Source of the DNA: Bacteroides reticulotermitis JCM 10512
GTDB lineage: Bacteria > Bacteroidota > Bacteroidia > Bacteroidales > Bacteroidaceae
NCBI RefSeq assembly: GCF_000517545.1
Contig: NZ_BAIV01000003.1
Coordinates: 124,001-188,000, forward strand
Direction: 5' to 3'
DNA: 64,000 nucleotides
Shown here: in pieces, positions 54,880 to 63,292 of the stretch
How the letters are laid out: each line of letters begins with the position of its first letter
How positions within the stretch are numbered: the first letter of the stretch is position 1
Position numbers and translations under genes: made by a program
The notes under the pieces: model-generated
Told to the model about the DNA's origin: nothing
Seen by the model: only the letters and a program-made list of their open reading frames with translations
Database searches by the model: none

Positions 54880-55435
54880 GAGATACTACTCCAAATAAAA
54901 AGTTTGCTTTTGGGGTTTCAGCTTTCAGTTTTGTTCAAAACGACCCTATTCATCGGGCATTTTGACTGAAGGCGCCTTCGGTTTTACTTTCAGCATTTTC
55001 AGTTTGCCAAAAAATACACGAATGGATAAGGAACGATATAGCTGCTCAGTTCGGGCCTAAAGACTCCTATCACACGAATACCATATATTCCCTTTACTTC
55101 TGACAAAGTAGTCAAGTGATTTAGGTAGCCGACACGAGTCGCTGATTAGCCAACCTTGGTTGACGAATTGGCCGACCTAGGTTGCTGCTAAAAAGCCCGT
55201 TTATGAAACGGAATAATTCGCCATTATATGAGTGTAGGTAGTCATAAACTTTTGTCGGGCTTCTGGAAGTGAGGGAGAAAAACGTTTTTATAATGAATAT
55301 CCTGAAACCCGCTGAAGGCTGGTTACAGGGTAGCTTTCAGCCCAAAAGCTCGATGAATAGGCCACTTTTGGGTAAGGCTGAAGGGCTGAAAGCAAAAACG
55401 AGCAAACTTTATTTGGGTAGTTGAAATACTACTTT
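54880..55435. repeat. Long imperfect inverted repeat, MITE-like, enclosing a tandem palindrome cluster
   Basis: The left arm (about 54880-54975) and the reverse complement of the right arm (about 55330-55435) are alike over about 95 nt with small gaps. Shared pieces include CCAAATAAA, AGTTTGCT, TTTCAGC and CCTATTCATCG, and roughly 70% of positions agree by eye. About 355 nt of non-coding sequence lies between them, with a tandem palindrome cluster at 55126-55190. No transposase or clear target duplication is seen. It could be a non-autonomous mobile element or a degraded insertion. The right arm lies 24 nt past the last gene of the SusCD operon. Confidence 0.7.
55126..55190. repeat. Three tandem 21-22-nt palindromic units
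   Basis: Units at about 55126-55146, 55147-55168 and 55169-55190 each open TAGCC or TGGCC and carry an imperfect palindrome: CCGACACGAGTCG, CCAACCTTGGTTG and CCGACCTAGGTTG. The middle core is a near-perfect palindrome. They sit inside the long inverted repeat. Confidence 0.7.
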
Positions 55436-55458
55436 GACGATAGAATAGTATCTAGTAA

Positions 55459-56763
55459 CTACTTAAGTAACTGTTCGATAATGATCTGTTCATACTTCTC
55501 CGGTTTGGCACCCGTATCTATAATTGGTTTTCCACCTACCGGAATAAAGAAAAGAGTAGGCAGCCCTTTGATATTGAATTGGTTGCATAGGTCTTTTTCT
55601 TTATCAGCATTTATTTTGTAGAAGATGACTTTGCCTTTGTATTTTTCGGCCATTTCTTCCATTTTGGGCAACAGGCGCATACAAGGGCCACACCATGTAG
55701 CCCAAAAGTCGATTACCACCGGCTTATCTCCCTTGTAGATGAACTCCGCTCTCTCTTTTCGGTAATCGAAAATATGATCCATGAAGAATTGGCGGTCGAT
55801 TGGATTCAACTGACCTTCTACAATAGTCAGTTCGGTTACTTTCGCTTCATCTTCCGGTATCGGAACGAGATCGAATGGTTGAAAATAGACTTTCTGATGC
55901 AGGTAGTCGATGGATAGAATTCCATATTCGAGTATTTTCTTACCGATTACCGATTGTTTCAGCACCGGGTTCAGAATAGCTTTTTCGTTTTCTATCTTTG
56001 TTTTTATGAAAGTGCATTCGGGTAGTGCCAGTGTTTGTTCGGTCGTTATCGCCTCTTTGTATCCTTCGGAAACGGGCTGGGAACCGCTTTGTGAATAAAG
56101 CGATTTCCAGCTTCCGAAGTCCTTTTTAGTTAAGTTGATAAACCCCTCACTCCATGTGTCGACCAACAGAGAGACTGTCTGGCCGTTCACAGTGAGAGGG
56201 CATGTAACACCTAGCCCGGTCACTAGGTTGAAAGATTCCCGGTAGTTTAGTTTAATATATGAAGGGCGGTACGGTTGAGTTATCGTGATTTTTTTGCGTT
56301 GTGTATCAATTGTTAGAACAGAAGTGCGAAATAATGCTGAATTTAAGATACCATCTACTCCGAGTTTGCGTAGGTAAGGCTCATCTTTCAAAACAAAGAA
56401 GGGCAGGTCGTTGCTAAATGTGTTATTACCAACCGATATACTTTCAGCTTGATAAATGTCTGCTACGGCTACCTCTTTAAATTGGAAAGTATCATAGGAA
56501 CCGAAACCATTTGGAGCATTCGTTTTTACATGCAGCTTTTTAAGCGATTCGGGAAGTAATGCATTGTGTCCGGCCAAGTCCAGTACAAATTGTCCGGTGT
56601 TGCCATTGATATCGGCTTCAATGATAATTTTTCCGTCAATCGTTTTGAAAGGAATAACTTCCGTCATGCTATTCTGAGTTTGAGCATTTCCATGAATGGA
56701 AATACAAAGCATGCAGGCTGAAAGAAATAGCTTAGTCAAAGTCAGTTTAGTCTTTATTCTCAT
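55459..56763 (-). CDS. Aspartyl-protease-like protein with degenerate motifs, fused to thioredoxin
   Basis: The 434-residue protein has a signal peptide (KLFLSACMLCISIHGNAQ), two retropepsin-like lobes, and a C-terminal thioredoxin domain. The lobe 1 catalytic position reads FVLDLAGHNALLP, with Asp62 kept but DTG changed to DLA. Lobe 2 reads VSLLVDTWSEGFINL, with Asp202 kept but DTG changed to DTW. Loss of the conserved Gly makes activity unlikely. The thioredoxin domain (about 335-434) keeps WATWCGPC (Cys358, Cys361). It is the last gene of the second SusCD operon, 1 nt after the intact-motif aspartyl protease gene. A redox-active binding protein is my inference. Confidence 0.85.
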   Translation of the reverse strand: MRIKTKLTLTKLFLSACMLCISIHGNAQTQNSMTEVIPFKTIDGKIIIEADINGNTGQFVLDLAGHNALLPESLKKLHVKTNAPNGFGSYDTFQFKEVAVADIYQAESISVGNNTFSNDLPFFVLKDEPYLRKLGVDGILNSALFRTSVLTIDTQRKKITITQPYRPSYIKLNYRESFNLVTGLGVTCPLTVNGQTVSLLVDTWSEGFINLTKKDFGSWKSLYSQSGSQPVSEGYKEAITTEQTLALPECTFIKTKIENEKAILNPVLKQSVIGKKILEYGILSIDYLHQKVYFQPFDLVPIPEDEAKVTELTIVEGQLNPIDRQFFMDHIFDYRKERAEFIYKGDKPVVIDFWATWCGPCMRLLPKMEEMAEKYKGKVIFYKINADKEKDLCNQFNIKGLPTLFFIPVGGKPIIDTGAKPEKYEQIIIEQLLK

Positions 56764-56764
56764 T

Positions 56765-57930
56765 TTATTTTTCCTTTTTTATCTCAATTCGTTTGTCTTT
56801 ATTGTCTCGTCGGATTATGATGTATCCGCTGTTGCCCGGAATATCATTCATTATTTTTTCTACTGCTATCTGGCTTTTTGGGCAGTCTTGCAAGGAAGCA
56901 CCATTGATGTTGACCACTTCATCACCGAATGTAACTTGATCCTTCATACTGTCCCATACCGTAGTGATTTCGAATCGGCCGTTATGAGGTAGGATACTGA
57001 TATTCCAAAGAGACGGGGCACCTCCCAAATCGGTTTTCCCTTCGTCAAAAGGGAAAAAGTAGAACCGTTTACGCATGTAGTCGATAATTACTTTTCCATG
57101 CTTTAGCAGCTCAACGCCAATAATGCTTCCATTCATCATGGTAGTTGTGCTTCCTACATTTACGAATTCCTTGCCGGCTATTTTGATGCTGGGAATGGTA
57201 ACTTTCTTTATGTCGACCGGAGTCCCTAGGCCGGATATACCTGCAGCGACAATACCATGCGCATGTTCGTGACCTGAGAGCCAGAGACTGCTGCCAGTTG
57301 GTTGTTGTCTTCTGTTGAGTAAAGGAGAAAACCATCCGCTCCGGTGTCGAACAATACGCGGAGTTGGGTTTCTCCCAGCTGTACATGAATGAATGAATGA
57401 TACTCCGCATCGGTCAGGAGCGGTATCCCGTCAGTCACTTTTAATCTTTCGGGACGGTAGGGGTAGTTGATTACCATAATTTGCGTACGTGAGTCGAATG
57501 TAACAACAGACTCCGCAAAAGCGTCTCCGCCCAAGATACCTACTACGCCCAGTGAAGTGAAGAATGAGTTTTTGGGAAATACCATTGTTTTCAACTGCTT
57601 CACTCGGTAGTTTGAGCCGATTGTAAGATCTTTTATATACGCCTCCTGAAAGTTAGCCGCTTGGGTATTTACATCTGTAACACTCATATACCCGGCGGCC
57701 GAAGCTTTCATTTCGGTCGCGGCGTCGTATAGAGTACCGGTTTTACCTCCGGTATCGACTATATATTTGGCCTTAACTCCGTTGACAGTTACCGGAATGA
57801 TGATCTTCTCCTCTATGAACTCATACGAGATTGTATCACAAACTGTATTTCGAACCTGTGCGGTGGCTCCTTGTCCATAGGTGAGGGATAGCACTCCCAT
57901 AATTCCGGCTAGTATTTCTATTCTTCTCAT
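56765..57930 (-). CDS. Retropepsin-like aspartyl protease with PDZ-like C-terminus, frameshifted
   Basis: A signal peptide (IMGVLSLTYGQGATA) leads into two aspartyl-protease lobes with intact motifs: DTGG (Asp59) in AKYIVDTGGKTG and DTGA (Asp195) in LRVLFDTGADGFLL. The C-terminal about 90 residues look like a PDZ domain (LTFGDEVVNING-type, here VTFGDEVVNINGASL). The frame breaks at about 57259: a missing G on the + strand (ATGCGC for ATGGCGC). Restoring it joins the first part to HGIVAAGISGLGTPVDI and gives 388 residues. It lies 6 nt after the subtilisin-like gene. It is the only protease of the operon that looks catalytically competent. Confidence 0.85.
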
Positions 57931-57936
57931 ACTTTC

Positions 57937-59643
57937 TTATTTCATTTTTTCCGCTTCCAGCACGGCTTGATAAGCATTGACAATTCCTCCTGAAAGAGAT
58001 AAATCATCGAAAAGGAATAAATCCTGTGTCTCGTTGTTGTTCACTAGGATTCCTTTTTCCACTTCTACGCCTTTGCGTGAAGTTACACTTTTCAATAAAA
58101 TGTCCCGTAGTTGCGTGCCGGTCAGTTGCGGAAAATAAGTTTTCAGTAAGGCGGCTACACCGGCAACGGTAGAAGAAGATAAAGTTACTCCACTTCCCAG
58201 TCTGTATGTATTTCCCGGGTAAGAGGAGTAAATATCTGTTCCGGGTGCGTAAATATCCAGCGACTTCGCTCCATAATTGCTTGTGAGAACCGGATTACCT
58301 TGTTTGTCGGAGGAGGCTACTACCATCAAATTAGTAAGTTCGGTATTTGGACTCATGTTTCGGTTCGGATAGAAAGTGGTTTTATCCATATCGATTGAAA
58401 GATCCCATACCGGAGCAATAACCAATACGCCCTTCTTTTCGGCTTCTTTCAAAGCGTCTGTTATCCATTGCTTCTGATCTTCCGGATAGAGCGTGTTTTG
58501 TTGCGATAGAAGGATGACATCAGCTCCGTGAGATATTGCGTAACGGATTGCCAAAACCATATCTTTTAAGTAAGGTTCTCCGTTGCCCGTCGGGTCTACA
58601 CGCAAGGTCATAATACGTGCATGGTCGGCAATCCCGTTGCTACCCAAACCATTATCGCGTTTGGCAGCAATTATTCCGGCCTTCATCACACCGACAGGGG
58701 CATCCGAGGTGAATAATACATTATTCCCGTAGCCTGTATCCGTAATATCCAGATAGTTATCACCGATAATATCTTCTCGTTGGTCTGTTCCGAATTCATT
58801 CAGGGCTTTCTCGTATGAATCTTGGGCTGTTTTTACACACATTCCACCTAAGCGCTCTAATACTGCTTGCCATTTGTCTGTTTTATAGATTCCAAAACCA
58901 TAACCGGCGAATACGAAAGCTACTTCAGACAAGCTGTCGCGTTCGGCTTTCGGGTCATAACATGTTTCAAATTCAGTAAGAGTCAGTTCTTTTCCCGGAA
59001 AACGTTTCTTCATATCCCGGTCGAATTTGTGCATATACTCTTCAATAACATAAGAAAACTGTAGGCCACTATATGCACCTGCCACCGGTGATTCGGGTTT
59101 TATCTGCGACGTGTAGTATTTGTACTCATCCATATTTGCAGGTGCTGGTACTTCTTGGCGTTTACCATTCACGATCTTATAATACTTCTTGCCATCCCAC
59201 ATAAAATCGGCATATTTATCTTTTAGACGGAAGAATTCACGATCTCCTTCGCGCATTACTTGTTCCATCACTCTGCCGTCTCTGCCTCCCAAAAAATTCC
59301 AGCCGTTAATGTCGTCAATCAGCCCATTCTTATCATCATCTTTTTGGTTGGCTTTTTCTTTCGGGTTAACCCAGATAGCATGTTTCAGATCTTCATGCTC
59401 TACATCCATCCCTGTGCCAATAATAGCGACGATCGGACTCTTCTTGGCTTTCATCTTTTTACTTTGCAGATACTCATAAGCTCTGTTTACTTCTGCCCCA
59501 TATACCCCATCTTGATCGAAAGAGCAGTTATACCAATCGAGTTCGGACTGTCCTTGTTGTACTTCCGCTTTCTGCTTCACTAGCTGAGCCAGTGTGGGTA
59601 CGCTGATGCAACAGCATATGATAGAGAATACAAATTTATTCAT
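57937..59643 (-). CDS. Subtilisin-fold (S8) pseudo-protease
   Basis: The 568-residue secreted protein (signal peptide MNKFVFSIICCCISVPTLAQ) clearly has the Bacteroidetes S8 fold: EHEDLKHAIWVNPKE, NGLIDDINGWNFLGG, KAGIIAAKRDNGLGSNGIADHARIM, SNYGAKSLDIYAPGTDIYS, VAGVAALLKTYFPQLT. All catalytic positions are changed. Asp of the DTG/DSG motif is Gly76 (IIGTGMD), His of HGT is Val317 (APVGVMKAG), the oxyanion Asn is Trp413 (APVWD), and Ser of GTSMA is Thr487 (SGVTLSS). No proteolysis is expected by the usual mechanism. It is probably a peptide-binding scaffold. It sits 31 nt after the TlpA gene. Confidence 0.9.
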   Translation of the reverse strand: MNKFVFSIICCCISVPTLAQLVKQKAEVQQGQSELDWYNCSFDQDGVYGAEVNRAYEYLQSKKMKAKKSPIVAIIGTGMDVEHEDLKHAIWVNPKEKANQKDDDKNGLIDDINGWNFLGGRDGRVMEQVMREGDREFFRLKDKYADFMWDGKKYYKIVNGKRQEVPAPANMDEYKYYTSQIKPESPVAGAYSGLQFSYVIEEYMHKFDRDMKKRFPGKELTLTEFETCYDPKAERDSLSEVAFVFAGYGFGIYKTDKWQAVLERLGGMCVKTAQDSYEKALNEFGTDQREDIIGDNYLDITDTGYGNNVLFTSDAPVGVMKAGIIAAKRDNGLGSNGIADHARIMTLRVDPTGNGEPYLKDMVLAIRYAISHGADVILLSQQNTLYPEDQKQWITDALKEAEKKGVLVIAPVWDLSIDMDKTTFYPNRNMSPNTELTNLMVVASSDKQGNPVLTSNYGAKSLDIYAPGTDIYSSYPGNTYRLGSGVTLSSSTVAGVAALLKTYFPQLTGTQLRDILLKSVTSRKGVEVEKGILVNNNETQDLFLFDDLSLSGGIVNAYQAVLEAEKMK

Positions 59644-59674
59644 TGTTTATATTAATAAGATTGTATGATATTTG

Positions 59675-60673
59675 TTAATTACGTGCGTTCATAATAGCTT
59701 CACGCACTTGTTCGCCTCGAACATTACGGGCTATGATTTTACCTTCTTTATCAATTATCGCCAAGAAGGGAATTGTATAAAAACCATATGCGGTTTGAAT
59801 TTGACTGGGAGTCTTGTCGTTTGATGGAAAGCCTTCTTTATCCCATAGCATTACCCAAGGGAGATTCTCTTCTTCCAGCATCTTTCTCCATTTTACTTCG
59901 CTATCATCCAGAGATATGCTAATGAATTCAAGATCATTCGCTTTTAGTTCGTTGTAGATTGTCAGCATATGGCGCATCTCTTTCCGGCAAGGGCCACACC
60001 AGGAAGCGCAAAAGTCTAATACGACAATCTTACCTCGGAAGTCTTTCAAGCTAACTGTTTTTCCATCTGCATCGGTGAATGTAAAATCGGGAGCCATAGC
60101 TCCTGACGATCGATGGAATAATGTATTGACCCATTTAACTAACCATGCAGCAGATAGCGAATTGCGGTTCTCTTCAGGAATCATGTCCAGCAATAGTTTG
60201 TTAGAAGCGTAGTCGGGTACATCAGCCAAGTAAGCTAGCGCTGCCGCCATACTTGGAGTTAACTTTCCTTTTACGGCCGGATCAATGATTTGATCCTTCT
60301 TTCTTCCGGTAGGTATATACTCCTGTAAAGTCAGAAAACGATCGATTCCGGTGAATGTAAGTGAACTTTGCTCAGGATTCTGTTCGTCTAAATATCCATT
60401 GATTGTGACAGGACAGCTCTCCAGATAAATATTTTGTTCTACGTTGCCCAGAAAGAGTGTGTACACATCAGGTATGATGTTCTTTTCTTCTGTACTGAAT
60501 ACACCGTCTTTATTGATGGGACAACTTAATATTATGTTGTCATTCAAGTCTTTTACGAGTAAGGTGATAGGCTTAAGAACTCTGACTTTACCGGAGATTT
60601 GTAAAGCACTGCTTCCCCATGCAGAGATTCCGCACAGGAGAAGCAACATTATCATTAGATTTTTTCTGCTCAT
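59675..60673 (-). CDS. TlpA-family thioredoxin-fold protein
   Basis: The 332-residue periplasmic protein starts with a signal peptide (MIMLLLLCGISAWGSSA). The N-terminal part (about 25-110) is DUF4369-like (ISGKVRVLKPITLLVKDLND). The C-terminal thioredoxin domain (about 190-332) carries FCASWCGPC (Cys226, Cys229) and cis-Pro in FYTIPFLAIIDKEGK. It probably reduces or isomerises disulfides in cell-surface or periplasmic partners. It lies 34 nt after the lipoprotein gene. A similar protein closes the first SusCD operon. Confidence 0.9.
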   Translation of the reverse strand: MSRKNLMIMLLLLCGISAWGSSALQISGKVRVLKPITLLVKDLNDNIILSCPINKDGVFSTEEKNIIPDVYTLFLGNVEQNIYLESCPVTINGYLDEQNPEQSSLTFTGIDRFLTLQEYIPTGRKKDQIIDPAVKGKLTPSMAAALAYLADVPDYASNKLLLDMIPEENRNSLSAAWLVKWVNTLFHRSSGAMAPDFTFTDADGKTVSLKDFRGKIVVLDFCASWCGPCRKEMRHMLTIYNELKANDLEFISISLDDSEVKWRKMLEEENLPWVMLWDKEGFPSNDKTPSQIQTAYGFYTIPFLAIIDKEGKIIARNVRGEQVREAIMNARN

Positions 60674-60707
60674 TTTTTCTTCTTACTTCATTGTTATTAT
60701 GAGAGAA

Positions 60708-61712
60708 CTACTCTTCTTCTGTCTCACCATAAGGAGGAAGGGGAATGTCCCAATCCTGAGGACCTTCGGCTATTGCATTTAGGTCGATTTGATATTTATC
60801 CTTCAAATGCTTTCTAACTAATGCGAATTTTTCTGTTAATAGTGGATATTTTGCTGCGGGGAATTCTACCAGGCCTTCCGCTTCTGTAAAGTACATTGAT
60901 TGTAGAATATATCCGATGAACGTATCTTCTTCATTAGGAGGAGCCGAGTTGTTTTTCGTCTTATCTAATAAGAATTTACCAAGTCTTATACTGCCAGGAA
61001 ATGCTCTGGTAAGGTAATAGTTGGCGTTATCTTTTTCTCCGGTACTATTAATGAGTTCGGTTTTATAGTCCAATCCGTTGCTGAAATCTTGTGGTATGGC
61101 TATATTCTTTTTCTTAACAGCCTGGCTTAGAATATGTCCTATAATCATTTTACGCCGTTGTCCGAAGATACTCTGGTTGGTAGGAGTAACATAAGGTTCA
61201 TCGGGAGTGTCCACACCAAACATGCACGTACTCCAAAAATCTAATCCGTCGGTGATCTCATTAGCCGGTACATTGGACGTGAATACCCAGCCTGGCATAA
61301 ACTCAATTTTGTTTATTGTATATGCATTGTACGAAAGATACCAATAAATGGGAAGCACTTTCTTGGTTACCGCACTATTTATATAGGCGAAAATATGTTT
61401 TCTTAAAAACTCTTCATAGAATTTGGTCATTTCATCATTCGGGCACCCACCACCTTGGACTCCGTCGGATAAAGGACTTCCTGAGTCAATCCAACCACGA
61501 TTAAAGTCTTCTCTTTGCAGATCTTTATAGATGAAGTAAACGCTGTACTCATCATAGATTTCAGCAAAATAAGTATCCCATGAATTACTACCTTGTGGTA
61601 CATTAAAACGTAATTCTACCCCTCCTTCAGTGGGGGTAAGCGTATCTTCTTCATAGCAAGATGCTAGGGTGAGACTGATCAATAGTCCTAATAAAGTATA
61701 TAATGTTTTCAT
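60708..61712 (-). CDS. SusCD-associated lipoprotein, possibly a decayed metallohydrolase
   Basis: The 334-residue product has a lipoprotein signal (LLISLTLASCYEED, Cys19). Its place after SusD and its length resemble the SusCD-linked zinc metallohydrolase lipoproteins with an HExxH motif. Here no HExxH exists. At the equivalent place the sequence is RRKMIIGHILSQAV (residues 187-200), keeping only one His. The assignment is from context and general pattern, so it is tentative. The protein may be a surface-exposed substrate-binding partner of SusC/SusD. Confidence 0.6.
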   Translation of the reverse strand: MKTLYTLLGLLISLTLASCYEEDTLTPTEGGVELRFNVPQGSNSWDTYFAEIYDEYSVYFIYKDLQREDFNRGWIDSGSPLSDGVQGGGCPNDEMTKFYEEFLRKHIFAYINSAVTKKVLPIYWYLSYNAYTINKIEFMPGWVFTSNVPANEITDGLDFWSTCMFGVDTPDEPYVTPTNQSIFGQRRKMIIGHILSQAVKKKNIAIPQDFSNGLDYKTELINSTGEKDNANYYLTRAFPGSIRLGKFLLDKTKNNSAPPNEEDTFIGYILQSMYFTEAEGLVEFPAAKYPLLTEKFALVRKHLKDKYQIDLNAIAEGPQDWDIPLPPYGETEEE

Positions 61713-61747
61713 TTTTATAGTTTTCTTGTTTTGGCATTAAAAACAGT

Positions 61748-63280
61748 TTAATCTTCTCTTTGAGGTGCTAATGGATTTTGTTCCAGTTTCTTGTTTTTAC
61801 GAAGCACCTCTTCCGGTATAGGCATTGTATACGACTTGTCGTTGTGTCTTAAAGTGTATATATTATCTTGCCACTCACGAGAGAATTGAGGCATACCGTA
61901 CCGTCTTAAATCAAACCAACGGTGGCCTTCAAAACATAATTCTTTGCGTCTTTCTTCTTGAATGAATGCGATGAGTGCATCGCCGGTTAAACCACTTGGT
62001 TCTATATAATCTACAGGTTTATATCGCTTTACTAATAAAGCTCTGATTGCTTCCAGTGCAACTCCTTCTGCCTTGTTATGTGCCGAAGCTTCTGCTAGAT
62101 TTAAGTATGCTTCGGAAAGGCGGAAAGCTAGTGCGAAATTTTCATCACCATTGGGAGCTCCTATAGCGGAGATGTTGTATTTGGCAAAAGGTGTGTAAGA
62201 GTCTAAGAATTTAGATTCTTGCTTGTCATACTCTTTGATAATGTATTTGTCTTTTCGCAAATCTCCTTGCTGAAAGCTATTCAATAAGTTGTCGGATGCG
62301 TTAAAGGCTGCGCGGTAATAAATTACATCTCCTGTCTTTACGACATTGACACCGTTATAATGAACGGTTAAATCCGCAATTCGACCGTATAGCCATATAA
62401 CTTCGGATGACTTGTGTGAAGTGAAATTATAATAAGGATTGGTAACAGTCGCTTCCGGAATACTATTTAGGTCGACCAATGAGAAATTCCAATCATTGAT
62501 AACTTTGTTAGCATAGATAGCGGCGTCCTCCCAATTTTCCATATATAAGAAAATACGCGATTTCAACAACTCTATCATTGGAAGGTTGATCATATAATTC
62601 GGCTGGTACTGCTTATCTTTCGATAAACTGTGAAACAGACGTTCCGCTTCATCCAAATCCAATAAAATTTGCGTGTACACCTCTTCCACGGTATTACGAG
62701 TCATTAAAATTTGATCTTCAGAGACAAGGTTGCTGGTTAACTTTAAGGGTACCCCCAATGCATTCTTATTATAATTATATGGAGCACCGAAATGATTGAC
62801 CAATAGATAATAGTAGAAACCACGCAATCCCAAAGCTTGAGCTTGTACATAATCTTTTTCAGCTTCTGTTCCGCTAACGTCATGGATGTAGTCCAATGCG
62901 GCATTAGCTCCTAATATATATTTATAGCAGCTTTCCCATACGTTATGAGTTCCATATCCTGTCTTTTCACAGGTGAAAAATAGATCCGGTTGCCATGTGA
63001 AAATGGCCTTTAACGCTTCCGTTCGGTAAGCAAAATTATTATCAAACTCATAGTCTGTTTTATGTAGTTGGATGTCGTCACTGAAAAAATCCATGTACGC
63101 TAAAAGGTCTAGATTATCTTTGGGCTTGGGATATGCTGAACCAAGCAGCATTTCCTGAAGTGCATTGGCGTTTTGAGGAACGTATTCACTTTGCGACTTT
63201 GGGTCTAGAAAATCCGAGCACGCAGAAAGTGATAGAAGAATAACTCCTGCTGCTGTATATATTGTTTTTTTTACTTTCAT
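61748..63280 (-). CDS. SusD/RagB-family nutrient-binding lipoprotein
   Basis: The 510-residue lipoprotein (signal ILLSLSACSDF, Cys21) has SusD marks: DFLDPKSQSEYVPQNANAL at the start, YVQAQALGLRGFYYYLLVNHFGAPY in the TPR-like core, FALAFRLSEAYLNLAEASAH, and QEERRKELCFEGHRWFDLRRYG at the C-terminal part. This last motif is highly typical. It is 12 nt after SusC. The nearby genes are proteases and thioredoxins rather than glycosidases, which points to a peptide or protein substrate by inference. Confidence 0.95.
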   Translation of the reverse strand: MKVKKTIYTAAGVILLSLSACSDFLDPKSQSEYVPQNANALQEMLLGSAYPKPKDNLDLLAYMDFFSDDIQLHKTDYEFDNNFAYRTEALKAIFTWQPDLFFTCEKTGYGTHNVWESCYKYILGANAALDYIHDVSGTEAEKDYVQAQALGLRGFYYYLLVNHFGAPYNYNKNALGVPLKLTSNLVSEDQILMTRNTVEEVYTQILLDLDEAERLFHSLSKDKQYQPNYMINLPMIELLKSRIFLYMENWEDAAIYANKVINDWNFSLVDLNSIPEATVTNPYYNFTSHKSSEVIWLYGRIADLTVHYNGVNVVKTGDVIYYRAAFNASDNLLNSFQQGDLRKDKYIIKEYDKQESKFLDSYTPFAKYNISAIGAPNGDENFALAFRLSEAYLNLAEASAHNKAEGVALEAIRALLVKRYKPVDYIEPSGLTGDALIAFIQEERRKELCFEGHRWFDLRRYGMPQFSREWQDNIYTLRHNDKSYTMPIPEEVLRKNKKLEQNPLAPQRED

Positions 63281-63292
63281 TATTTTCGATCT

